Of a stretch of DNA of 25,144 bases, positions 8,521 to 13,789 are shown piece by piece; the stretch's first letter is position 1, and every line of letters starts with the position of its first letter. Made by a program: the position numbers and the translations under genes. Source of the DNA: DATLGB01 sp038232275 (GTDB taxonomy: Bacteria; Actinomycetota; Thermoleophilia; Solirubrobacterales; Solirubrobacteraceae); assembly GCA_038232275.1 (NCBI GenBank), contig JBBSIC010000046.1, positions 1-25,144 on the forward strand, read 5' to 3'. A model generated the notes under the pieces. That model was not told the origin of the DNA. It saw only the letters and a program-made list of their open reading frames with translations, and made no database searches.

Positions 8521-8527
8521 GAGTATC
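8521..8527. promoter_or_regulatory. Overlapping divergent -10 elements
   Basis: The gap between the hydrolase ATG (8514) and the S4-protein GTG (8533) is only 18 bp. The plus strand reads GAGTAT at 8521-8526, ending 6 bases before the GTG. The minus strand reads GATACT at 8527-8522, ending 7 bases before the ATG. Both keep the key -10 bases A2 and T6, and both spacings would give leaderless transcripts. This is inference from position and base pattern only. Confidence 0.4.
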
Positions 8528-8532
8528 GGGGT

Positions 8533-8904
8533 GTGCGCATCGACAAGTGGCTGTGGGTCGCCCGCTTTTATAGGACCCGCGCGCTGGCCGCGGAGGCGAT
8601 CAAGGGCGGGCGCGTGCACGTCGGCGGCGCGACGGTCAAGCCGGCGCGCGAGGTCCGCGTCGGCGATCGCGTCGAGCTCCGCTTGGGCCAGGTGCGCCTC
8701 GCGGTGGTCGTGCGCGGCCTCGCCGAGCGCCGCGGCCCGGCGGCGGAGGCGGTCCGGCTCTACGACGAGACGGACGAGTCACGCGCCGCGCGCGAGCGCC
8801 TGGCCGCCGAGCGCCGCCTCGTGGCGCCGCAGTCGGACCCGAGCGGCGCGCGGCCGACGAAGCGCGACCGGCGGCGCTTCGAGCAGACGCGCGGGCGGAG
8901 CTAG
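8533..8904 (+). CDS. S4-domain RNA-binding protein (Hsp15-like)
   Basis: A 123-residue protein with an N-terminal S4 RNA-binding domain (about 1-60): RIDKWLWVARFYRTRALAA, then GGRVHVGGATVKPAREVRVGD. This is the pattern of Hsp15/HslR-type proteins, which in E. coli bind the 50S subunit carrying a stalled nascent chain. The C-terminal half is basic (KRDRRRFEQTR), as in the family. GTG 8533 is the likely start because the S4 domain begins immediately after it; the frame remains open upstream only through the antisense of the hydrolase. The gene has no ribosome-binding site and is probably leaderless. It is divergent from the hydrolase with an 18-bp gap. Confidence 0.87.
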   Translation: MRIDKWLWVARFYRTRALAAEAIKGGRVHVGGATVKPAREVRVGDRVELRLGQVRLAVVVRGLAERRGPAAEAVRLYDETDESRAARERLAAERRLVAPQSDPSGARPTKRDRRRFEQTRGRS

Positions 8905-9227
8905 GGACAGCGGGGTCGGGGCGGTGGGCCGCGGAGCGGTGGCGGATGGCGGCGATGCGGTCGGCTCGGTCGGCGTCGGTCAGCTGGGAGACGACGCGGG
9001 CCACCGCTCAGCGACGGCCGCGGCGCTCGGCCAGCGCGCGCCGAAGATCCTCACCATGACACGAGGTACCCGATTGCGTACACAGATTTCCCTCTAAGGA
9101 GAAATCCTCGTTTGGAAGGCTCCGTGAGACCCGGCCTGTCTCACCTGGCACGAGCGCCGCCTCCGACGGGATGCCCCATCGCGACGGCAGTCCGGCCTCG
9201 CTATCGGGCGAGGCCGGACCATTGCTC
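8905..9227. other. Gene-poor spacer between S4 gene and CsbD gene
   Basis: About 320 bp with no convincing gene. The minus strand between 8905 and 9004 keeps an open frame with protein-like content (VSQLTDADRADRIAAIRHR), but it has no clear start and runs into antisense of the S4 gene, so it may be a gene remnant. An imperfect inverted repeat lies near 9085-9108 (GATTTC/GAAATC arms), and a perfect 11-bp hairpin lies at 9190-9219. Confidence 0.4.
9190..9219 (-). terminator. Hairpin terminator after CsbD-like gene
   Basis: Perfect 11-bp inverted repeat, GTCCGGCCTCG and CGAGGCCGGAC, around an 8-base loop, starting 8 bases after the CsbD-like stop codon. No T-tract follows on the minus strand; hairpins without a U-tract are frequent at actinobacterial gene ends. 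Termination is inferred from position and stem strength. Confidence 0.6.
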
Positions 9228-9386
9228 TCACTTGCCGGTGAGCTTGTCTTTGACGGAGTCCACGGCGTCTTTGACCTTGCCGGCCGCTTGGTCGGTCTTT
9301 CCCTCGTTCTTGAGGCTGTCGTCGCCGGTGGCGTCGCCGGTCTTCTCCTTGAGCTTGCCCTTGGCGTCGTCGAGGTTGTCAGGCAT
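9228..9386 (-). CDS. CsbD-like small stress protein
   Basis: A 52-residue hydrophilic, Lys/Asp-rich protein of the CsbD family. CsbD in Bacillus is a general-stress protein under sigma-B; the molecular role is unknown. It opens MPDNLDDAKGKLKEKTGDAT and repeats the family's KGK.KE..G....D and GK.KDA..SVKDK patterns through to LTGK. ATG 9386 is preceded on the minus strand by AAGGAG at 9400-9395, a good ribosome-binding site, so the longer open frame to 9662 is not used. It is divergent from the ECF sigma factor gene with a 189-bp gap that carries a GGTGT/ACACC inverted repeat at 9411-9424. The pairing suggests control by the same stress pathway, but no matched promoters were found. Confidence 0.82.
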   Translation of the reverse strand: MPDNLDDAKGKLKEKTGDATGDDSLKNEGKTDQAAGKVKDAVDSVKDKLTGK

Positions 9387-9410
9387 GGGTGAGGCTCCTT
9401 TGTCGATGAT

Positions 9411-9424
9411 TGGTGTGGAGACAC
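9411..9424. repeat. Inverted repeat in CsbD leader region
   Basis: GGTGT-ggag-ACACC, a 5-bp perfect inverted repeat with a 4-base spacer, lying 25-38 bases upstream of the CsbD-like ATG, in the divergent region shared with the ECF sigma gene. It could be an operator half-site pair or a weak RNA hairpin in the csbD leader. Nothing but symmetry and position supports a role. Confidence 0.3.
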
Positions 9425-9575
9425 CGTCGGCGAGCCGCTTGAGGGCACCGCATACTGCGGGCATCATGTCGTGTTTCGTGCTGCCCTCTCTGCCGATGTT
9501 CCTGAGACGCGGCGGGAATCGATGGGTTCGGATTGTGGCGCGTGGCCACTGTGCTGGTCTCCGTAAGGGTGGCTC

Positions 9576-10112
9576 GTGGTCTGCGGGCCTGCTGAGCAGA
9601 TGTTGATCGCGGCGGCGCGCGACGGCGACGCCACGGCGTTTGAGGTCCTGGTCCGGCGCCACCAGCCCGTCGTGTACCGCGTCGCGTTGCGGATGGTCGG
9701 CTCTCGGGCCGACGCGGAGGATGTCGCGCAGGAGACGTTCGTTCAGGCGTGGCGGTCGCTGGGCCGGTTTCGCGGTGAGAGCGCGTTCTCGACGTGGCTG
9801 TATCGCATCGCGACCAACCGGGCGCTCGACATGCTCGCGCGGCGCCCGCCCGAGGCGCGAGAGTTGGATGCTGAGACGATCATGGGCGGGAAGGATCCGA
9901 GTGTGGTGCTAGTCGAGCGTGAGCGATTAAGGGCGGTGACAGCAGCGTTGCTGAAGCTGCCGGCACGGTCGCGGGCACTTCTGGTGTTGCACGAACTCGA
10001 AGGGCTGTCCTATGACGAGGTTGCCGAGGTGCTGGACATTCCCCGCTCGACGGTCAAGGGCCGCACGCATCGCGCCCGCGTCTCCCTGGTCACGATGATG
10101 GAAGGCAACTGA
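9576..10112 (+). CDS. ECF-type RNA polymerase sigma factor
   Basis: A 178-residue group 4 (ECF) sigma factor. Region 2 runs from about residue 20 to 85 (RRHQPVVYRVALRMVGSR, then DAEDVAQETFVQAW, then FSTWLYRIATNRALD). Region 4 runs from about 120 to 172 and holds the helix-turn-helix (LEGLSYDEVAEVLDIPRSTV, KGRTHRAR). GTG 9576 follows a purine-rich GTAAGGGTGG sequence; ATG 9600, eight codons later, is an alternative start. The stop shares one base with the next gene's ATG (TGATG), so it is translationally coupled to a zinc-finger anti-sigma-like protein. No convincing autoregulated ECF promoter was found upstream. The operon that follows is probably its regulon. Confidence 0.93.
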   Translation: MVCGPAEQMLIAAARDGDATAFEVLVRRHQPVVYRVALRMVGSRADAEDVAQETFVQAWRSLGRFRGESAFSTWLYRIATNRALDMLARRPPEARELDAETIMGGKDPSVVLVERERLRAVTAALLKLPARSRALLVLHELEGLSYDEVAEVLDIPRSTVKGRTHRARVSLVTMMEGN

Positions 10113-10636
10113 TGAGCAGTCGATTGCCGTGCGGGCACGACATTGAGGAGTTCGCGTCGCAAATCTTCGAGGGCACCGCGCCAGAAGACGCCGAGCACCA
10201 AGCGCAGTGTCGCCACTGCCGCGCCGCGATGGCTCGCATCGCGACGGTTCGCCATGACGTCCAGGGCCTCTCGCGTGCGCCGGTCGCAGTGCCCGCCTCG
10301 ATCGTGCGGTCGGTGATGGCCAGGGTGCGAAAGGCATCGGCGATGGTCACCATCGACGTCGGCCTCCGGGGGGCGACGATGGTCGCCGCGGACGTGATCG
10401 CCGCGGTCGCCGGTCGAGCCGCTCTGGCTGTCGCGGGCGTCCGCTATGCATCGGTCGTGTCGAGCGATGCGCTGGCGACTGGTGTGGTGGAGCTGCGTGT
10501 CCGGCTGGTCGTCACCTACGGACCGACCCTGGAGGGACTTAGCGCGGCCGTGCGCGACGCGATCCGGGCCGACATCGAGGCGACCATGGTCTTGACGCCC
10601 CGACGGATCGACGTCCTCATCGACGACCTGGCGTAA
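10112..10636 (+). CDS. ZAS-type anti-sigma domain fused to Asp23/Gls24 domain
   Basis: A 174-residue protein with two parts. The N-terminal part (about 1-45) carries the zinc-binding anti-sigma signature H-x3-C-x2-C at His29, Cys33 and Cys36, with an upstream CGH at 7-9, and follows directly on the ECF sigma gene, so an anti-sigma role is likely. The C-terminal part (about 75-174) fits the Asp23/Gls24 (DUF322) fold: alternating strands such as VVELRVRLVVTYG followed by the helix GLSAAVRDAIRADIEA and a final strand RRIDVLIDDL. There is no transmembrane helix, unlike many anti-sigma factors of this type. The inference is that the Asp23 domain senses the state of the envelope-bound Asp23/AmaP proteins encoded downstream. 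A 96-bp gap separates it from the next gene. Confidence 0.8.
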   Translation: MSSRLPCGHDIEEFASQIFEGTAPEDAEHQAQCRHCRAAMARIATVRHDVQGLSRAPVAVPASIVRSVMARVRKASAMVTIDVGLRGATMVAADVIAAVAGRAALAVAGVRYASVVSSDALATGVVELRVRLVVTYGPTLEGLSAAVRDAIRADIEATMVLTPRRIDVLIDDLA

Positions 10637-10720
10637 AGACGCTCGAACCTCGCGCAGCGCGGCCCGTCATAGGCATAGGCCGCGACCCGCAACGTCTGGG
10701 AACGGCATCCATTCCTCTCA

Positions 10721-10726
10721 AAGGAG
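10721..10726 (+). promoter_or_regulatory. Ribosome-binding site of main Asp23 gene
   Basis: AAGGAG 6 bases before ATG 10733. Its strength, and the 96-bp gap before the gene, suggest that this Asp23 protein is translated at a higher level than the coupled genes on either side. The same AAGGAG occurs before the CsbD-like gene. Confidence 0.7.
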
Positions 10727-10732
10727 CTATCC

Positions 10733-11203
10733 ATGGCAGAGACCACGAGCAACCCCACATCCTCCGAATCGTCGCAGAGCGCGTCCGGCACGGCCGTCAC
10801 GCGCCGTGGCAGCGAGCCGCTGGCCAGTGACAAGGGCGAGACGGTCATCGCCGAGGGTGTCGTCACCAAAGTTGCCGGCCTGGCGGCGCGCGAGGTTCCC
10901 GGCGTGCACGATCTGGGTGGCGGCGCGGCGCGAGCGATCGGGAACGTCACCCAGCGCGTCGGCATCGGCGACAGCCGCACGCAAGGTGTCTCCGTTGAGG
11001 TCGGCCAGGTCGAGGCAGCCGTCGATCTCTCGCTGGTAATCGACTACGGAGAAAGCATCCCGCAGGTCAGCCAGGCCGTCCGTGACCAGATCATCAAGCG
11101 TGTAGAAGGCATCTGCGGCCTGACAGTGACCGAGGTCAACATCAACGTCAACGACCTGTTTTTCCCGGGCGATGAGGAGCCGGCCGAGGCTCGGGTCGAG
11201 TAG
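10733..11203 (+). CDS. Asp23/Gls24 family envelope stress protein
   Basis: A 156-residue Asp23/Gls24 protein. In Staphylococcus aureus Asp23 is abundant, sits under the membrane through the anchor AmaP, and its loss induces a cell-wall stress response. The first 33 residues are Ser/Thr-rich and probably disordered. The domain spans about 35-145: GETVIAEGVVTKVAGLAARE, then VSVEVGQVEAAVDLSLVIDY, then IPQVSQAVRDQIIKRVE, and a final TVTEVNINVNDL. This is the most canonical Asp23 copy of the operon. It has its own strong AAGGAG ribosome-binding site, and its stop abuts the next ATG with no gap. Confidence 0.92.
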   Translation: MAETTSNPTSSESSQSASGTAVTRRGSEPLASDKGETVIAEGVVTKVAGLAAREVPGVHDLGGGAARAIGNVTQRVGIGDSRTQGVSVEVGQVEAAVDLSLVIDYGESIPQVSQAVRDQIIKRVEGICGLTVTEVNINVNDLFFPGDEEPAEARVE

Positions 11204-11545
11204 ATGGTCGACGAGGCTTCTCGCCCCGTCTCAGGACGCGTGCTCCTCGCCCGTCTGGCCGAGCAGACCATCGCGGCCAGCGATGGCGTGAGCGCCGCCG
11301 AAGACCTCCGCTGGTCAACGCCGGATGGTGATCACCGGATCGCCGGCGTGCTCGCCGCCGCAGACGGCAGCGGGCGTGTCGATGTCGAACTGCGTGTGGT
11401 GATCGATTGGCCGCCGCGGCCGCTCGAGCAGGTCGCGGCCGACCTTCGCCGAGCGCTGACCCGTCACGCCGCCATCGCTCAGCTCGACGACCGCCTCGGC
11501 AAGGTTCAGATCCGGATTCACGACATCCGCGAGGCGCCCCGATGA
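11204..11545 (+). CDS. Short divergent Asp23/Gls24-like protein
   Basis: A 113-residue protein starting one base after the preceding stop (TAGATG) and ending in an ATGA overlap with the next gene. It follows the Asp23 pattern: RVLLARLAEQTIAASDGV (helix), RVDVELRVVIDWPPRPLEQV (strand then helix start), AADLRRALTRHAA, and a closing strand KVQIRIHDI. The identity to the main Asp23 copy is low by eye, and the N-terminal strand is shortened. It is soluble, with no membrane segment. It is likely a partner subunit of the main Asp23 protein, which forms fibres in other bacteria; that is inference. Confidence 0.75.
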   Translation: MVDEASRPVSGRVLLARLAEQTIAASDGVSAAEDLRWSTPDGDHRIAGVLAAADGSGRVDVELRVVIDWPPRPLEQVAADLRRALTRHAAIAQLDDRLGKVQIRIHDIREAPR

Positions 11546-12141
11546 TTGTCGCGGCACTACGGCTGCTGTCGGCGCTGCTGGGCGTTGTCCTCCTGACCGC
11601 GGTGACCGTGGCGGGCATCGCCGTCGCGGTCTTCAGCGTTCGGGGCGGAGATCGGTCGTTGAGCTACAACCAGCTCGCCGGTTGGCTGGACCTGGCGGCG
11701 TTTCGCGACACCGTCGGGATCTGGCTGGACGGGCTGGAATCCACAGGCAGCGTCGACATCGCCGCTGCGCTCGCCGGAGTGGGCGCGGTCGCAGCTGGAG
11801 CGGCGCTTGTCGTCGGCGCCGTGGTGCCGCGCCGCGAACGGCTGCTCATCCTCGACCGGTCCGCGGCAGGTCGGCTCGCGATGCGCCGCCGCGCGGCCGC
11901 CGGCGCACTAACCGCGTTAGTGGAGCGGCCACGCGAGGTGCTCGACGCTCGCGTCAGGGTCCGTCCGAGTCGCCACAAGGTCGGCGGCCGCGCCAGTGCC
12001 CGGCTTGACCGGGCGCGCAGCGCTGACCCGGCCGAAGTCCGCACAGCTGCGGCGAAGTCCACTGACGGGCTTGTCGGAGAGATGTCGTTGAAGCTGCGCC
12101 TCCACGACCGCATCCGGCGGCGAAACGGCAGAGTCAGGTGA
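11542..12141 (+). CDS. AmaP-like two-helix membrane anchor (1)
   Basis: A 199-residue membrane protein from ATG 11542 (ATGA overlap with the previous gene). Two membrane helices are clear: about 4-32 (ALRLLSALLGVVLLTAVTVA) and about 72-95 (AAALAGVGAVAAGAALVVGA), with a 40-residue loop between them. A basic C-terminal region of about 100 residues follows and would be cytoplasmic. This is the AmaP layout: two helices and a cytoplasmic domain that holds Asp23 at the membrane. The C-terminal region (ARVRVRPSRHKVGG, then EVRTAAAKSTDGL) may itself be a degenerate Asp23-like fold. The end overlaps the next gene by one base. The membrane topology is firm; the AmaP function is inferred from context. 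Confidence 0.72.
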   Translation: MIVAALRLLSALLGVVLLTAVTVAGIAVAVFSVRGGDRSLSYNQLAGWLDLAAFRDTVGIWLDGLESTGSVDIAAALAGVGAVAAGAALVVGAVVPRRERLLILDRSAAGRLAMRRRAAAGALTALVERPREVLDARVRVRPSRHKVGGRASARLDRARSADPAEVRTAAAKSTDGLVGEMSLKLRLHDRIRRRNGRVR

Positions 12142-12749
12142 TGCCGCGCCAAAGACTGCGCGTTGGCGGATCAACCGCCGCTCGCGGCATCGGTCGACTG
12201 CTCGTCGGCGCTCTCGGCATCGTCATCATCTGGTACGGGGCGATGCTGGCGCTGCTGGCGCTCAAAGTCGACGCTGAATTCGTCAACCGCCTCAGTGGCT
12301 ACCGAGACGCCTACGACGCGCTGGCCGGGATCACGGTGTCTGACATCAGCGGCCGTGACCGGCTCGTGGTAGGCATCGCCAGCGGGGTGGCCGGCCTCAT
12401 CGCCGGCACGCTGGCGTGGTTTGCGTTTCCGCGCCCTCGCCTGGCTCGAACAGCCGTCGAGCTACACAGCACCACACTGGGCGCGACCACGGTTGCCGCG
12501 CGGGCCATCGAGCGGATCGCCGAATCGTCGGCAGGCGCCCACCGCTCCGTGCTCGGCGCCCGAGCCCGCTTCGACGACGGCACGATCGACCTGGCCATCC
12601 GCGCCCGGCGGGCACGAGATCTCCCCGCAACGCTCCGCGAAGTCCGCGACGAAACATCCCAAAGCATCCGTCGGCACGGGCTCACGGTCGAGCGTGTCGA
12701 CGTAACCGTCATCTCCTACGACCGACAGACCCGAAGGGAACTCGCATGA
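12141..12749 (+). CDS. AmaP-like two-helix membrane anchor (2)
   Basis: A 202-residue paralogue-like neighbour with the same layout: membrane helices at about 17-41 (RLLVGALGIVIIWYGAMLAL) and about 74-97 (LVVGIASGVAGLIAGTLAWF), then a cytoplasmic region. That region, about 116-192, reads like an Asp23 domain: TTVAARAIERIAE (helix), TIDLAIRARRARDLPATLRE (strand then helix), RDETSQSIRRHGL, and VERVDVTVISY (final strand). ATG 12141 shares its A with the previous stop (TGATG); a GTG one codon earlier is possible. The stop overlaps the next gene as ATGA. It could co-assemble with the soluble Asp23 proteins at the membrane. Confidence 0.72.
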   Translation: MPRQRLRVGGSTAARGIGRLLVGALGIVIIWYGAMLALLALKVDAEFVNRLSGYRDAYDALAGITVSDISGRDRLVVGIASGVAGLIAGTLAWFAFPRPRLARTAVELHSTTLGATTVAARAIERIAESSAGAHRSVLGARARFDDGTIDLAIRARRARDLPATLREVRDETSQSIRRHGLTVERVDVTVISYDRQTRRELA

Positions 12750-12985
12750 CCGACCGACACTTCGCCGCTGCGTTGGGCTTTGCCTTCGTCGCCGCCTGGA
12801 TCAGCTTCAACTTTGGCTACGCGCTGCTGTGCATGATCGGCGCCGGAGGGTTCTGGGCAGGCGCCGGCGTGCTCACCGGAACCATCGACCTCGGTCAGCT
12901 CCAAGACCGCCTATCCGGGCACGACAACGCAATCCCATCCACCGGAGCCGGACCTACGCGCAGCACCCGCGGGCGCGTCCGATGA
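12746..12985 (+). CDS. DUF2273-like small membrane protein
   Basis: A 79-residue protein with two closely spaced hydrophobic stretches, about 6-23 and 24-44 (AALGFAFVAAWISFNFGYAL and CMIGAGGFWAGAGVLTG), then TIDLGQLQDRLSG and a polar tail. This is the layout of DUF2273 proteins, which accompany asp23 and amaP in Staphylococcus and other bacteria and end in a similar I-D-L...L-x-x-R-L motif. Start and stop both lie in ATGA overlaps, which supports the frame. The function of DUF2273 is unknown; a role in the Asp23 membrane complex is inferred. Confidence 0.7.
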   Translation: MTDRHFAAALGFAFVAAWISFNFGYALLCMIGAGGFWAGAGVLTGTIDLGQLQDRLSGHDNAIPSTGAGPTRSTRGRVR

Positions 12986-13246
12986 CCGCTATCCCGCGTC
13001 TCCTGCGGCGACCCGCGACCACCATGCAACCGGCTCCGCTCCGCTCCGCGTCGCCAGCTGGCTCGCGCAGCGCGGCGTCAACGCTACCGGGCCCTGCCCG
13101 AGCGAGACGCCGACAGCTTCTCGAAACTGCTGCACAAACCGCGCGGCAAGCCGTCCCGCCTCACGACCCGTGAGCGAACCCGCCTGCGACAGCTCGCCCG
13201 TGACATCGCACGACCCGACACCAAGCGAGCGAGGCGGCGTCGATGA
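12982..13246 (+). pseudogene. Frame-broken small basic protein gene
   Basis: ATG 12982 overlaps the previous stop as ATGA, continuing the operon pattern, and begins MTAIPRLLRRPATTMQPAPL. Its own frame ends at 13173 with unlikely content. Another frame, open until TGA 13244-13246, reads as a basic helical protein (RRQLARAARRQRYRALPERD, then KPSRLTTRERTRLRQLARDI) but has no usable start. The two frames meet at a GCTCC triplet repeat (13033-13047); one more repeat unit would join them into a single ORF of about 89 codons ending in an ATGA overlap with the next ORF. So this is either a disrupted gene, a repeat-length switch or a sequencing slip. No known family recognised. Confidence 0.5.
13033..13047 (+). 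repeat. 5-bp tandem repeat (GCTCC)x3 at frame break
   Basis: Three perfect GCTCC copies within the coding region of the small gene above. The unit length is not a multiple of three, so each gain or loss shifts the frame; four copies would restore one continuous reading frame. Confidence 0.85.
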
Positions 13247-13335
13247 AACGCCGCATCTACGCGGTCATCGGCTGGATCGCCACACACCTCGGCCTCAAGT
13301 ACCTCAAACCTTGCGCCTGCCCCAGGCCATCGTGA
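13243..13335 (+). CDS. Small ORF, N-terminal membrane-like segment, probably truncated
   Basis: ATG 13243 overlaps the preceding stop as ATGA and encodes MKRRIYAVIGWIATHLGLKY before ending after 30 codons. Basic residues followed by a short hydrophobic helix resemble the start of a small actinobacterial membrane protein. The frame then stops; open, GC-rich frames continue in other registers (13358-13570 in one, to 13544 in another), so the gene is probably broken by a frameshift between 13300 and 13360. The rest cannot be reconstructed with confidence. Confidence 0.4.
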   Translation: MKRRIYAVIGWIATHLGLKYLKPCACPRPS

Positions 13336-13562
13336 GCGAACTCCCAGCCTTACGTGAGCCAAGTCCCACTCTCCAAGCAAAGAAGCGGTTGACGGCGCCA
13401 GCCCAACCGGCTGGCCAGTCGCGGACCGAGTCCCCGACGAGCTGCCGCAGCGCCCTGTCAGGGGCGGCGCGAAGCCGGCAGCGGCCGGCGCCAGCCGGCG
13501 CCGCGGCTCTCGTCCGGCGAGCGGCGTCCCGACTGCCGCTCTAGACGCCTTCGAGGCGGCCG
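13336..13562 (+). other. Decayed coding-like stretch
   Basis: No intact gene. A frame open from 13358 to 13570 reads as Pro/Ala/Arg-rich protein, and a second frame runs to 13544; neither has a start with a ribosome-binding site. A 9-bp direct repeat (GCCGGCGCC twice, one base apart) lies at 13484-13502. The stretch joins the broken tail of the Asp23 operon to the PIN-domain remnant. Confidence 0.4.
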
Positions 13563-13733
13563 ATGCCTAGCGCCGTCGCCGAGGAGCCGCGGCAGCGCTG
13601 GCGCACGGGCTGCCGGCGCGCGGTCGCGGATCTGCTCATCGCGGCGACGGCGCTCGCGAACGGCATGCTGCTCGTGACTCGAGACGAGCGGCAGGCCGGC
13701 CTGCTGGGCGATCAGGCGCTTCTTGTCACCTGA
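13563..13733 (+). pseudogene. VapC-like PIN-domain toxin remnant (C-terminal part)
   Basis: Fifty-six codons that match the C-terminal half of VapC PIN-domain RNases. ADLLIAATALANGM (22-35) carries the third acidic residue of the active site (Asp23) and is followed by LLVTRDE (36-42), the usual end of the fold. The N-terminal half with the first acidic residues (the LLDTNV-type motif) is absent, and the region before ATG 13563 is in other frames. No antitoxin gene is visible. Intact VapC proteins are about 130 residues, so this fragment should be inactive. It suggests past insertion and loss of a toxin-antitoxin pair here. Confidence 0.68.
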
Positions 13734-13789
13734 AGCGTCGCGGCCGCGCCGATCCGAGACGTTGCCGTGTCGCTCGCCGGCGGTGATCC

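Noticed and set aside
8905..9004. Possible short minus-strand protein (VSQLTDADRADRIAAI)
   Set aside because: The residues look protein-like, but there is no ribosome-binding site, the frame continues as antisense of the S4 gene, and the piece is too short to assign. Kept only as a possible remnant.
9008..9448. Minus-strand frame covering the CsbD-like gene
   Set aside because: Out of frame with the CsbD-like ORF, which has the family sequence and a strong ribosome-binding site. The product is Ser/Pro/Arg-rich with no similarity I recognise.
9515..9540. ECF-type promoter (GGAAT at -35) upstream of the sigma gene
   Set aside because: GGAAT is present at 9515-9519, but no matching -10 element lies at the usual 16-17 bp spacing.
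10637..10732. Second promoter or terminator between the anti-sigma fusion and the main Asp23 gene
   Set aside because: GGGAAC near 10698 resembles an ECF -35 element, but no -10 partner or stable hairpin was found. Only the ribosome-binding site is reported.
13170..13544. Plus-strand frame of 124 codons as a complete gene
   Set aside because: No ribosome-binding site, Ser/Pro/Arg/Ala-rich product without a family, and its first part is out of frame with two better-supported small ORFs linked by an ATGA overlap.
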